64,000 nucleotides of DNA from Ectocarpus siliculosus (GCA_000310025.1 FN648398.1:125548-189547), one strand, 5' to 3'. Positions 11,961 to 24,626 are shown, numbered from the stretch's first letter. The notes: generated by a model from the sequence alone, not told the origin. Program-made: numbers and translations.

Positions 11961-12275
11961 CTTTTTTTTTTTTTGTCTTAACTTCAAATCAGCGCTCACA
12001 GCACTAGTGCCGTTTACCCCAGCCCGTGGTCGTACAGAAGAGGGCTCTCTACCCTCCCCTCCTGCGGTACTTTGCCTTCGATTTTTAATGCGAGAAGAGT
12101 TCAGCACTCTCTTCCCTCTGTGTACACACGAACTAGCGCTATCCACTTGGCCAGGAGCGGAAGCGAAAGAAAAACTCACTTTGCAAGAAAAGCTCGCTTA
12201 CGCCGGGATTCGAACCCCTGGCCTGGCCTCTAGAAGGTTTCGAGGATACCAACCAGACCACGAGGGCGACCGGAT
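11961..12275 (-). mobile_element. tRNA-derived SINE, minus-strand copy
   Basis: Read on the minus strand from 12275, this begins with a tRNA-like head: an A-box-like TGGTCTGGTTGG and a B-box GGTTCGAATCC. A second A-box-like segment (TGGCCAAGTGGATAGCGCTA) and a hairpin (GAAGAG...CTCTTC) follow, and it ends GAAGTTAAGACA plus an A-run of about 12. It is collinear over its whole length with the plus-strand copy at 58264-58575. Any reading frame in it is incidental. The A-run abuts the inverted repeat of the neighbouring element. Confidence 0.85.
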
Positions 12276-12324
12276 CTCATAGATCGTAGAATAGTTCAAG
12301 GAGGATGCTCTGTGTGAAGTGACT

Positions 12325-12378
12325 GTGGGTATATCTCGAATGGGTAGTCTTTCTGTGTGTGTTTTTATTATTCCTTAA
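12325..12378 (+). repeat. Dispersed repeat, copy 1 (GGGTATATCTCGAA family)
   Basis: The block GTGGGTATATCTCGAATGGG, TAGTCTTTCTGTGTGTG and a T-rich end with ATTCCTTAA recurs at 29523-29568 and 51718-51767, and on the minus strand at 44360-44403. Family and full length are unknown; it may be the edge of a larger element. Confidence 0.6.
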
Positions 12379-13879
12379 GTGTATGAGCACGAAAACACAA
12401 TCATCTCGGTTCTGTGTCTGTTCGGAGGCAAGTCGATGGATACGTGTGTGATGCTGCGATGCTGCACAGCAAGCTGCTGTCCTGATGTTCGTCCTGATTA
12501 CGAATCCAAAGCATCTTCTACCTGCACCTATGCCAAGCCCATCGCTCCCGGTCGCTCTTTTTAGAAGAGAAACAGAGGATGAGAGACACACATGCGCGGT
12601 ATTGAAGTTCACGAATTGCATACCGCGCGGCACGGCGCGCGCCGGGCATATGCCATTCGCAGCGTATCTACAAACACACACCATTGCAGTTGTAGGGACT
12701 GATGACCGCTGTGGCCAGCCACAAGCACAGGGCAGTGGTGAAAAGCATGGTTCGAGGGCGTACGCCTCATGGTGTCCTTCCCGGCGCGTGGAGCATAAGG
12801 ATTCGTCTCTTGTTCGTTCCGGTCTCCGCCGTTTGTCCTCTGTCTGCATAATATTATTGTATTCGAAAAACGACTTTTTTTTGCTCTGAAACCGGGGCGC
12901 TGGCTGGCCCACAGGTTTCCGTTCGTTGTGTCGCCACCGAGGACACAAAGTAGCGGAGGGACGCTGCGCCGCCCATGAGGGGGGATGAGCAACAATAGGG
13001 CTGTGACCGAGAGAGTGACAGAAGGAAGTGTCCGGCAGAGAGCCGGCTGTCCCCTCGTGGCTTTCCCTCTGTCTATGTACTCTATAAGCATGATCAAGGG
13101 GCTGAAACAATGGAGGATGGTTACTGCAAGAGACACATGTGGTCCGAGATCGGTTTGGATCTAGACTACATGTAGACAGACTACTGTTCTACTGATGATG
13201 TGCCGTCTTTTCTTTTCGCAAAAAAAAATTGCGGTGCGATGTAGAGCACAGGCGAACGTAGATGCGTAGAGCTCCTATCCGATGAAGGTGCTAAAAAAAA
13301 AACGACCATCCTGTGACAAGATGCCGTGCTTTTGGACGGGTACACGCCACATAGCACCAGGCCAGTTCCCGCGAAAGGCCGGATCTCGGAAGCGCGTGGC
13401 CCGCGGTGACAGCACCGCCGAGCCTTGGACAGAGGCGAGAGAGTAGAGCGGAGGTGGGTGTGCGCTTGGCGCTGGTGATTGTCGCTTTGGTTGCCGTGTT
13501 TTTGTGCGTTGGCGCGCAGAGAGGCGTGGTGCGTGTGTTGGTCGTGTACGCTGGGTTAATTGATTTCTGGGGGTTGGCTCGTTGGCTCTTCGTATGCGCT
13601 TCCGTCTTTTTGGGTTTGCCGCTTTGGGAGGCGGGAGAGATCGCCCCTCGTCCTCGCGTATTGTTGTTGTGTCCCGCCGGGTGCAAGTCACACGCTGCAG
13701 CGAGGAGTGGCGATCTATCTGTGCGCCTCGTCTCGTTGAGATACACAAAGCGCTGTCGCGGCGAGGTGATGGCTCCACACCATCTGCCCAATGGCTGTTT
13801 TTTCTTCGCTCTCGTTCTGCAGGGAGATCGGAGAGAGATCGAGAGAAGAGGCTGACGTGCAGCAGCAGCAGCGTCGACG
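12379..13879. other. Spacer and probable 5' UTR region of the bromodomain gene
   Basis: No homologous exon is visible. Long open stretches on the minus strand (for example 12277-13110) have no domain and look like chance frames. A pyrimidine-rich stretch ending TCGTTCTGCAG at about 13820 is a good 3' splice site just upstream of the start codon, suggesting a 5' UTR intron. An in-frame TGA at 13853-13855 bounds the coding frame. Confidence 0.4.
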
Positions 13880-14037
13880 ATGTACGCCTCACACTTTACC
13901 GCGGAGCCCGCACGCGGCGAGTCAACCTCCGAGGTCTCGTCGATGCTTCCGCTTTCAAACGCTGCTGCTGCTGCTGCTGCGTCTGGTACTGCTACACGCG
14001 GAGTGCCCGAGTTGGACTGGGCACGCCAACAGCTGCT

Positions 14038-14068
<31 letters not shown>

Positions 14069-17000
14069 CAACAACAACAATCCAGTTGGCCGGCTCCTTC
14101 GAACTTGGCCGACTGGCGTGGCGACGGCCTGGCCTCGAGCAACGGGCCGGCGGCGCCTGCGGTCGCGACAGGCAGCAGCAGCAGCAGCAGCGCGGGCCCA
14201 TCCCGCCTCCCCGCTGCCGGATACTCCAGTAACGCTTGCGAGCTTGCTCTGTCTCCCCACGTTGAAATGGCCGCTCACCAACCCACGCCACCGCCACGAG
14301 CTCCATCACCCTTTTCTCCCATCGTGGGCGCGCCGCCGCCGGCGGGCGGGTTGACGCCCTCTGCCCCTGAACAGGGAACAGCAACAGCGGGAGGAGGAAG
14401 AGGAGGAGCATTTGCGGACGAAGCTAGTTTGAATCGTAGTGGCGCTGCTGCTGCTGCTGCTGCTGCTGCGACGTACAGAAGCGCCCAGCAGCAGGACGAG
14501 GGTGGTGCCTCCACTCCCCCGCCGCGCGAATCAAAATCTCCGAGCGTGTCGCCCGGGGCCACGACCTCCCCCGGAGGGAGCAGCAGCGCACCTCGCACTA
14601 CTCCCAAAAAGAAATCGAGGTTGGTCAAGAAGAAGAAACCAAAGGTGGGCGCGGCGGCGGATGGGCCCGTGAGGAGGAGGAGGGTGGTCAAGGTCAAGAA
14701 GGCCCGGCCGCCTGAGGTGGGGCTGGGAGAGAGGGGACGAGAGCGGTCGATGAATATTTTGCGTCTTCTGGCTGGCAGCCCGCTCTCGGAGGAGTTTCGG
14801 AAGCCAGTGGTGCAGCTGCATCCCGAGGTGAGGATGCTGCCGCTTACACGTGTGTTCACTAGTGTTCGCGTATGCATGCATGGTATTTCTATTATTATAC
14901 TGTTTAGTTGATGTACTGCAGTGCATGTGTCGTGGCTATTGTAGTGTTACTCTGTTTGGTGTTCTTCTACAACCTGGTACATTTTTAGTGGGTCATGGCA
15001 TCCCGTTCACTCATGCGTTCGCGTTATCGTCATGTGGTGTACGTGTCTATGTGCTCGAAGGAAGGCTGCCCCCCCTCTCCCGTTGGTCTCGCACATGCAT
15101 GCATGATTAGCCAACAGCAACAGCAGTAGTCGAAACAAACGTGTGCTTAGAAGTACTTTGCGCCAAAAATAACACGATTTTGAACGCCTATTATTAGTCT
15201 ACAGCAGTACTTCCCACGACGGTCCTTTGCCCTCTCCCCAGCAGCACATCAATGTAATGTAATCTGTTACAAGCAGGAGGGTTTGTCCAGGACTGCGTGC
15301 GCGTTATATTTTTGTTTCAGCACACGTGCATTTTCCCCCCTTCAACAAGGCGGTGAAGTGTGCAATTCTGCGCTCATGTTTTTACTCTTGTGCAGTGTTG
15401 GATCTCACTTGCTGCTCTGCTACAAACTCCATGTGCTGATCATTTCGGCGATGATAGGTACTCGTACTTACACATCCTGCTGTTCCACTCAAATGCTTTT
15501 GGAAACCTGTTATTGCGCCCTGGTGCGTGTGAACAGCAGTTTCTTGGACCGGGTGGTTGAATCCCATTCCCCCTTCGCCATCGAACCCCTGACCTGTCTG
15601 AATCCTTGGCTAGACACTACTCACCTCCCCCCCGAATATTAGATATTTTGGCTGTAGCACAAGGGTAAGGATATTTTACCGTGTGCGGTGGTTAATATCT
15701 ACGGAGGCGGAAGGCGCCGAATGCCTCATCGATGGCCTGTGCAATCCCCAGTGTATACATCGTGCACCAATAATCTCAAGTGGCCCAAATTATTAGGGTC
15801 TTCTCTGCATGCTATGGAGAGACTGCATATGCTGTATGTAGGAGAGACAAGCGACGAACACCCTATATTTGTCCCGATTGTTTCTAGGACCGGTGCATGA
15901 CTGCTGCCAACAGCGAACGACGTGGCTGCCGCAGTAACGTATGAATACATCTCGTCGCGGCTGAAAATCAGTCTCCTCAACGACATCGGAAGCGACTGGC
16001 TGCTGTTGCTTGAGCCTCTAGTCCAAGTCGCTAGGAATGATTTGGATGACCTCGACCTACCCCCCTCCAAAAAAAAATGTCCTCTGTGCCGAGACCTTGT
16101 CTCGAAACCCACAACGCCACCCCGCTGACGAGAACTTTGTGTTTTCGTGCTTGCGACGCAGCTGGCGGAAAGATACACGGTGGAGGTGCGACGTCCCATC
16201 GACCTCACCACGGTGGCTAGGCGAGTCAGGAGAGGCACGTACGACAACTCCGCGGGCCGGCTGAGGCGCGACATCGCCCGCATCTTCACCAACTGCGAGA
16301 GGTTCAACATGTGCAGTGGTCAGCTCTTCGTCGGCATCGCGCGTCATCTGAGGGTGAGGTTGGGTGAGGGAAGCGGGGGCCCGCGTTGTGGGGATACGCA
16401 TGCCTTGGTTGCCCTTTGGTCGCTTGCCCGTTGGCGTAGAAAGTGGTATGACAGATGGGACACACCAGGAAGAGCTTCGCAGTGGCACGACCGACTACAT
16501 TTCTCGGGGCGACTGGGTCGGTCGCTCTCGCACCAGTGTCACACAGACCCGCCATGCACCATCCTTCTTCTGTCAAAAAGCTTGCTCGCTGAACGAAACT
16601 ATTACACTCCCCTGAAGTACGTGCCCCTCCCGTCCTTGCACCCCCGCGGCAGGCGCTTTTCGAATCAAAGTGGGCGGAATCCGACCTGCCGTACCCTGGA
16701 GAGAGCCAGGCCACCTCGCACCGCCGACGCGCCGCTCTCCGCACTGCCAGGTACCGCCTGTGCTGGCGAGCGCAGCTGCGGGGCCCCCTCCGCGAGGCCG
16801 CCCGGCAGGCGGTCCGGGCGGCGAGCGCGGCGGCTCTCGCTGCCGGCGGCCCCGGCGCGAACGGGGTGTCGCGGGAGTTCTCCGAGGACATCCTGCCGAT
16901 GCTCTCAGGGGAAGGGGAGGAGAGCAACGAGGAGTGGACCCTAGGGCTCTTCGCGGAGCGGGCGTGCCTGGCCCTGGGGTTGCGGGCGAACCAGCCCCCC

Positions 17001-20000
17001 CCGGTGGAGGAGGCGTGTCCGGGTGGCGGTGGCGAAGCAGCAGCAGCAGCCGCCGCCGCCGCCGCCGGCGAGAAGGCCGGGCGCGACGCCTGCGCGGACT
17101 GGCTGTTCGGCCCTCGACAGGCCGCCTGGCTGGCGGCGGAGACGGCGCCAGCCGGGGAGAAGCGGGACCCGGCGTCGGCGCCGCCCCCTGTGGCGACCGC
17201 CGCGGTGGTGTCGGCGGCGTGGCGGGCCCTCGACGGCGCTCTCTCGCCGGCGACGGTGCTGGTGGCCTCCAACGCGGCGCGGGGCACCCCGTTCTCGTCC
17301 GTGTGGGCGCGGCCGGACAAGCTCGTCTGGGCCAAGCAGGCGAAGAACACGTTCTGGCCGGCCATGCTGCTGTGGGGCAGCGGCACCACGGCGGCCCTCA
17401 AGGAGGTGAACATGGGCAGGGTGCCCCCAGCGTTCCGGGAGGAGCTCGAGAAGCAGGTGTGCGTGTATGAGGTTTTTTAATTGTTAGCATCGACCGCGCT
17501 CACCGGCTGGCCAATGAAAATGCGTCGGTGTGCGTGTGTGTTTATTCATAAGGTAGTTCGGCACGACCGCCTTGACCAAACCGGGCGGCCAACGAAATTT
17601 ACGTCAGTGTCAGCGTGCAACAATCGAGGTACTCGCAAGAGGACCAAGCTTCTGGATGGGTGTGGGCGTGGGTGTCGGTGTGTTTTTTTTTTTTCTGGTG
17701 TACTGCGAAAAATTATCACTGTCCTTTTTTGCTCAACGACTCGGTCTCTGCCGTGTCCTCATCGCCCTTTTGCATGCGCTTCACGAGAACCTTCGATAGG
17801 CCTGATCGATCACCGGTGTTGGCCCAATCACTCCCAAAATGTGGATCCCATCTGGGCCGTGATTATCGGTAGGTCCCGTGCAAGACCCCCGGCCCACCCT
17901 CTCATATCCTCGGCGCACTATTCCCTCTTCTTTTTTCTTTTTTTTGTTGCTGGTTGCGGCGCAACAGGCGAAAGGAACGAAGGGAAACAACAGAAACGGC
18001 GCGGTAGTGGAGTTCTTCGGATTGCATGAGTTCGCCCTGCTCAAGCCGGACGCTCTGAGGCCACTCTCCACCCTCGACAAGAGCCCAAACAAAACGGTGC
18101 GCGCACTGTTGTCATCTTGGTCGGGATTGCCCACCGGTACCCAAATCGTTGACCTATTGAATCGACGCACGCCACCGGTTGTTTGTTTAGTTAATTAATT
18201 AGGGAAAAATTATTTGTTGTTATGGACGAGTGAGCCACGCTGCGATGAAACCCCTACGACGTACCTGTGCTGAGAACACGGCATTTTTTTTTTTTGCGCC
18301 ACCCCCGGTTCACGGAAGAAGAGCTGTTAGGATAGCATTTTCGAATTCCCGCATACGAGCATGGTGTTTTCGTGCTCGCCACTGGCCTGCGGGCACGTTG
18401 CGAGGGCGTGCGAGTTCGGCGTGGGAGGAGGTTTGGCGATGCGCCGGCAGCTCCCGCGCGCGTGTTTTCGCATGCACTGCCCTGTGTGGCTGAAGAGGAG
18501 GCGTGGACGTACGTTCCCGCGCTCGTCATATTTTCTTCATTATTTTCATGCTAGGTTGCTCTTGGTGTTGTCGTTCATGTTGCAATATGTAGCATCAAAG
18601 ATCATGTTCGTTGACATGTTCACCGCTCCCCCCCCCTTCCCCCCGACCACGTGTCTGTCAGGTGTCGAAGAATAAGCGGTGGGACCCAACGATGGAAGAG
18701 GCTAGGAAGGCCGTGGTCAACCTGAGGGATCTCGAGACATCGATGTACATGCCGCAGCCGGAGCCCGCAGCAGGACTGAACGGGTTGACGATGGAACCTT
18801 CGAGCGAAGAGGTGGGAACGGTGTTCGGAATTGATGTTTCCTCAGCCATTGACCCGACCTCTCGGTTCTTTCGTCATGCCGTGGTAGTGTTGGAACCAGG
18901 CGCTTGCTCGCGTGAGTTCGAACCTTGGCGCAGCCACGCGATTTTTTTTTTTTTCTCACGGTATGCCTAGAACGAATGTGGCCGAAGTTGCAATAGTTCG
19001 TGTGTACGTAGTTCTGGCTGCATCCGTCTCGCCATTAATTTAAGGCAAGCCCCTCAGAAGAAGAAATTAGCGGAGAAAATTAGAGGAATTCCTCTTCGGT
19101 GTGGCGTTCTCCTCTGTGACCTCGACCGCTGCTTCCGACAAACCTATGGTTGTTGTTGTACATCCAGAAATGTATAGATATAGGGGGGCGTCTAGAACAT
19201 CCGGGATGCAACACTCAACGCACACACAGGCATATTTGAGTTGCGGCGTTTGTCTTCTTCCTGTTGGTGGTACTACATGACCAGGCACAACAAGAAATCA
19301 CAAGTACGTTTCCTCCCACATGACGCCGATCCTACACGCAGTGCGTACTCTATCTGACCCCCCCCCCCCCCCCTCCCTTCACATATTAAAGCTCCACCAG
19401 ACGGGGACACCGGCCTCCGACACCGATACCTCTAGCGGGGAGAGCACCCTCGAATCGGACACGGAGTCCAACGCGGATTTGGCGTCGCCCCCCACGGCGG
19501 AGTGCTCCTCCTCCTCCTGCTCTTCCTCCTCCTCCTCGCCCTTCCCCGCTCCTTCCTGCACGGCAGCCGTCGCGGGATCGGCGTCGTCGGTAGGGGGCCC
19601 GCACCGAGACTCCCTCGGCGGCGGGGGGGCTCCGTCTTCGCTGAGGGCAATGTCTCCGCCGCCGCCCCCGACGCGAGCGACGCTGCTTCTGTTGTCAACG
19701 GGCGTCTCTCAGCAAGTTGTGTGACACACACCGCCCGCTGTTCTACATTTTACTCGTGTTGTTTCATTTCTGGCCCGCAGACCACAGCGCTCTCTCTGGC
19801 TGATTTGCCGTGGGTAAAAAGTGGGGAGGCTCATGTGGTTGGTGTGTGCTACGACGGGGTGACCGACATNNNNNNNNNNNNNNNNNNNNNNNNNNNNNNN
19901 NNNNNNNNNNNNNNNNNNNNNNNNNNNNNNNNNNNNNNNNNNNNNNNNNNNNNNNNNNNNNNNNNNNNNGCGGCGGCGTGGCCGGCAAGCCCCGGGGGCC

Positions 20001-23000
20001 GGTGAAGCGCAAGCGGAACCCGCTGACGGAGGAGCAGAAGTTTGCGCGGAAGATTAGAAGTAGGAAGCTGGTGCTGGAGAAGCAGCTGCTGCGGGAACAG
20101 CAGCGGCAGCAGCAGCAGCAACAGCAGCCCACGGGCCCCCCGGGGGCAGGGGGGGGGAATGCCGCTCCCACCGGGACCCCTCCGCTCCCCCCCAGCTTCG
20201 AGGGCTTGAACGCGGCGGGAGGGGGGAAAGGACGGAGCGGCGGTCTATCGGCGTGGAGGTTGGCCTTGAAACGACCGCTGGAAGAGCTCACCCCGAAGGA
20301 AAGGGCCTTGGAGAAGGTCTGCAGGTACCTGGATAAGTTCGGGGACATGTTCTCGCCGCAGGCGCAGCTCAAGGCAGCGGCGGAAGCTCGAGACAAAGAC
20401 AAGGTAGGGAGAGCCGCTTGTCGTGGTGCCTGGGAGAGGGTTATGATGTGCGTTGTTTGTCAGTGGGTGCTCGCCTACGCGTGTGCTTCGTCAGTGAATG
20501 ATTTTTATATGTGTTCATGGCGGTCTTATCTTGCGTTTTCGGCTTTTTTGTGTTGGCGTTCTTCGTCCCAGGCGGCTATGCTCGGCGGGAGGGGCCACAA
20601 CAACGCCCCATCTGCACCTGCGGCGGCCGCGGTGCTGGGACAGACCGGGCTGTGGGGGAGCCTGATGGGCGCGCCGGCAAAGGTTGAGGAGGAGACGGAG
20701 AGCACGGACGGCGAAGACGAGGTACGCAGATGTCTACCTTGCTTTTGGCGTTCTTTTTGTCCAAGTATCGGTGGGAAGTAAGCTTGACCCGTTCATCTGG
20801 ACCGATGTGCTTGCAGGAGAATCGTGTAACGCTTGTACGAAGATAAACAGGTTTTTGTTGTATCCTCGTATGAAACGACAAGATTTGAGGTTTCTCTAAG
20901 GGTGACCAATACTGGTGTTGTACTTGGCGCTTCTAGACGCTCTTTACGTTGGTCGCGGATGAAATGGTTTTTGGTGTCTGCTGTGGTGTCTCTCTCTCCA
21001 GAGGTGAGTACCGTATCACTTGGTTTTTTCGTCAACGCCGTCTATCTCTCGTTTCCTTCCCCCCCCCTCTCTGCTTCCGCCCACCCCCTCGCGTTGCCCG
21101 CTTTTGACAACGTCCAAAAGGACATCGGCATGATCGACTCCGAGGGGCCGAACAAATGCGCTGACCGCAAGGCGGCGCTCCGACGGCAACAGGAGATCCT
21201 CAGAAAGGACATCGAGAACTTGCAAGCCCGCGCGGTCCTCCAGGTATGTGGGCATCCATCGAGCGGGAAAATGTTGTCGAAGTTTGCGGGGTCTCTGAAA
21301 AATGACGTACGTAGCGCTCTCGGGATGGTGCTAGTCATAACCGTTGCTGCTGGCTTCTGTCGACTGCAGGAGAAAAGGCTGAACGGGCTGGGAGCGGCCA
21401 TCCCTCCGCACGCCGCGCGGCAAGCGAAACGGGACCGGGAGTGGAGGGAGTTCCTCGACAGGCGGACAAGCGACTCCTCCGCCGCTACCGCTTCTCCACG
21501 GCCGTCGGCTTCTGAGGGGGTGAGGCTTGACGTGCGTTCTCATCTTGTCTGCGGTATGTGTTGTCTTCTCGTCGGGAGTCGTCCTGGCCCTCACCCTGGG
21601 TCTGGGGGTGTTGGAAAACGTGGAACGTTCAGCGCCCCGCTTGGTAATCTCTGCCGGTTTCCCGGACAAGCGGATTTCACCGGTTGGAAAAAGTGGAACT
21701 TTTCCGCGCCCCACTTGGTAGTCTCTACCGGTTTCCCCCGACATTTTTCGTACCAAGTAAATTTTTGTTTTCTACGACTGCTGTGAACCATTTTTTTCTT
21801 GGAATGACGTATGTGGAGACGCAACAAGCAGCGGTTGGCATGCGGGCTCGCGGTGTTGGGCAGCTGCAAGTTCTGCCCCTGTCGGCCTTTCTCCGCGTCT
21901 GTACATATTTTCGTGTCGGGAGGCTGCTTGTCTACTACCTCAGTAGCTTTGTTGTCTTCCGAGCCTTCGGAACACCCATCTTGTGGCGGTGAACGACAAT
22001 ATCAGCGATTGCGCTTTTCTCCAACCGTTCCTCTCTTATCCGTGTCCTACCATGCCCCGCGGCACCCCGTTGGGTGTATGGCCTCCAAATACACAAAACC
22101 TCGGCTACACCGTATCTATCACATTTTCGTCAATCTAACGCGTGCTTTTTGTTGCTGGCGCCCCCCTCTCTTGTCTCCCCAGAGCGCGAAACACCCTCCA
22201 GCTTCCCCCGCCGCCAGTGGGACTGCCGTTCCTGCCTCCTCCGGTGCAGCTGCCGCTGGGACATCTCAAGCCACCCCTTCCTCTGCTAACGGGGGCGACT
22301 CGGCCTCATCTCCTGGTTGCTCTTCGTTGTCTCGCGGGAGCGGTGACCGGGGAGGCGGCGCCGCCGGCGCGAGTTCTTCTTCGCGAGCGTACGGGAGTTC
22401 GGCGTTCCGCGGCGTTAACCTGAACGGCAACCGCTGGTTGGCGCGCATTTCTCAGGCAAGTGGTGTGACAAAGCAGAGAGAGGCCTACCGCGTCAGTTGT
22501 GGTGTCTACGTCACACGGCGGCACGTCGCGGCCTAAATTTCTCTCACAATTGTATGTGGATAAGAGACTAACGACGGGTGTTGGAATAGATCAGAATGCC
22601 TCCGAGGTATTACGTTTTTAGGAGATGATGTATGTACACTGATCATATTCATCACGTGGGTCAACGCGAGGAAGGAAGTCGATGGACTCTGTTTGGTGTG
22701 GCTTACTGGTGGCTCTCGAACAACCGGCACTCGCCTATTTAGCTGTCTTTAGCGTGGCACACGCGTACGAACTTGACGCAGGGACGGATCTATATTTTTT
22801 TTTCATAGGAGGCATGTATACATGTATGGTATGTCAAAACCCTGGGTATCCTTTTTGTTAAGCTACGTCCATATGCCTTGCACATCTTGTGGAAATGCCG
22901 CAGTTTTTTTTGTTACCAACTGTTGGGTGTTTTTTTTTCTGATTTTTCTTGTTAAAATCGTCATCCGTGGCTGCCTTTTTCGCGCCAACAGGACGGGAAA

Positions 23001-24235
23001 AAGAAGAGCCTTGGCGGTTACGCCACCGAGGAGGAAGCGGCCAAGGCCTACGATCGCGCCGCCTTGCAGCTGTTCGGGCCTGGCGCCGTGACCAACTTCA
23101 AGGACGGCAAGCGGGTGCAACTAGAGGGGAGGAGTCAACGAAGCGGCGGCGGCGGCGGCGGGTCCGGGGGGGCGTGCAAGCCCAAGCCTTCCCCGGCAGC
23201 CAGGCCGGTAGACGCCGCCAAGGAGCCGGTCGAACGACCACGCGAAGAACAAGACAGCGGAGACGCGGTAAGCAGCCAGGAGGCATGCTCGACTCCGGCT
23301 AAGCCGCCGGTTGCCAGCCCGGAGAACACACCCGACAGTCTTGAAACCCCGAAGGAGGCGGTGGCGGCGGCATCTGCTGAGGAAGCCAACGGCGGTGCTT
23401 CGGCTCCCGAATCCGAGAACGTCGACATCGGCGGCAGCACACCAAGCGACCCCCTTTTAGAGGTGGGGGCAGCTGACCACGCTGACGAAGAGGAAATGGA
23501 CGTCGTCACGCCGGCGGCGGCGGCGGCAGCGGTGCCCTCTTCCGAGAAGGTGGTGCCGTCGTCGGCGCCGGAGTCTTTGTCCGAGCCGGGCGTGCCCCCG
23601 GGGTACGTTTCCGTCTTCCAGGGTCACTCCGCGCCGGTGGTTGCCGCTGCCGCGGCTTACGCCCACCCCGGTTTCGCGCCCCCGGCGCCCGCGGGCTCTG
23701 CGGACACCGTCATGTGGCCGGGGCCAGCTCCGGCGGGGCACCCGGGGTTCAACCCTTACGGCGCGGCCTCGGTGGGCAACGCGTACGGCCTGCAGTACGG
23801 CGGGGCGCCCGCGGGGTACAGGCAGGCGCAGCACTCGCCCACCGGCATCGCCTCGGGGCTGGCAGCGGCAGCGGCGGCGGCGGCGGCGGCGGCCGCTGCG
23901 GCCGAGCACAACCAAGCGCTCATGAACGGCAAGGGGCCACCGGCGGCGTACTCGGCCGCGGCCCCGGGCTACGGGATGTACGGCGCACACCCCGTGTTCT
24001 TCCACGGGCAGCAACCGGGGTCGTCGGACGGGGCTTCAGGCTTCGCCCTGTCCGCGCCATCGGCGATGCCAGGGATGCCGCAGCAGCAGGGGGCTCAGCA
24101 GGACCACAAGTCTGTGAACCCCCCGCCCAAGGCGCCGTCTCCGCTCACCGTCGCCGCCCCTTCGTCCGGCGGCGCTGCCGGCCAAGGGTACTCCCAAGCG
24201 GCGCTCGTGAACATGCACGCCCAGCAGCAGTACGC

Positions 24236-24271
<36 letters not shown>

Positions 24272-24626
24272 CAGCCAAGGGGGGCACCTGAACGTAGCGC
24301 AGGCGGCGGCCGCGGCGCAGGCCGCCGCGGAGTGTGGTGGTCCCGGCAGCCCGGCGAGGTTAATGTACGCAGCGGCGGCGGCAGCGGCAGCGGCGGGGGG
24401 GGCAGCGGGTGGCGTCTACGCTCACGACGCCGGGGGTGCCGTGCATCACTACTACCCCGGGGGCGCAGGCGCGGTGCCCCTGGTGGCGGAGCAGAGGCAA
24501 GAGCGGCACCAGGCCCTCGCGCAGCAGCGGCAGGAGGAGCTGACGCTCGCGGCCCAGCAGAGGTTCTACGACGAGTACAGGCGAGCCAATGGTCTCGAGT
24601 CTCGCGGGGGCCAGGCTCCGCGCTAG
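13880..24626 (+). CDS. Bromodomain-PWWP-AP2 chromatin/DNA-binding protein (about 12 exons, one broken by a gap)
   Basis: The predicted role is a nuclear chromatin reader. Exons are 13880-14827, 16162-16353, 16653-17456, 17968-18096, 18662-18811, about 19401-19715 (end uncertain), 19782-19814, an exon partly lost in the gap and ending at 20403, then 20572-20721, 21121-21243, 21370-21519, 22183-22455 and 22992-24626; every border I can verify is phase 0. Residues 1-285 are Ala/Gln/Ser-rich with a basic KKKSRLVKKKKPK patch. The bromodomain is about 288-392 (YTVEVRRPIDL; acetyl-lysine Asn365 in NCERFN). PWWP is about 597-711 (DKLVWAKQAKNTFWPAMLL, then VEFFGLHEFALLKPDAL). Acidic Ser-rich and coiled-coil parts follow, then AP2 split by an intron (FRGVNLNGNRWLARI; AKAYDRAALQLFGPGAVTNF) and an Ala/Gln tail. 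The AP2 intron uses a GC donor. It could instead be two adjacent genes. Confidence 0.72.
19870..19969. other. Assembly gap (100 N) inside the bromodomain-PWWP-AP2 gene
   Basis: Exactly 100 N, probably a placeholder of unknown true length. The acceptor and 5' part of the exon that reads GKPRGPVKRKRNPLTEEQKF after the gap are missing, so the joined protein sequence is uncertain here. Confidence 0.95.
21603..21754 (+). repeat. Two imperfect tandem units of about 75 bp in an intron
   Basis: The units start near 21603 and 21679. They share GTTGGAAAA, GTGGAAC, GCGCCCC, ACTTGGTA or GCTTGGTA, TCTCT and CCGGTTTCCC in the same order. They lie in the intron between exons 21370-21519 and 22183-22455 of the chromatin gene. 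Confidence 0.7.

Noticed and set aside
12007-12282. Small protein gene, apparently conserved with a frame at 58175-58513
   Set aside because: The similarity comes from both lying inside copies of the same SINE, in opposite orientations; it is not a conserved gene.
16304-17413. 369-codon minus-strand frame
   Set aside because: It is antisense to the GC-rich exon carrying the PWWP start; the plus strand has the recognised domain and splice sites. GC-rich exons here commonly leave long antisense frames.
18868-18955. tRNA-like GTGGTAGTGTTGG ... GAGTTCGAACC followed by a T-run in an intron of the chromatin gene
   Set aside because: A-box-like and B-box-like strings are there, but I cannot draw a full cloverleaf and the T stem pairs poorly; at most a tRNA relic.
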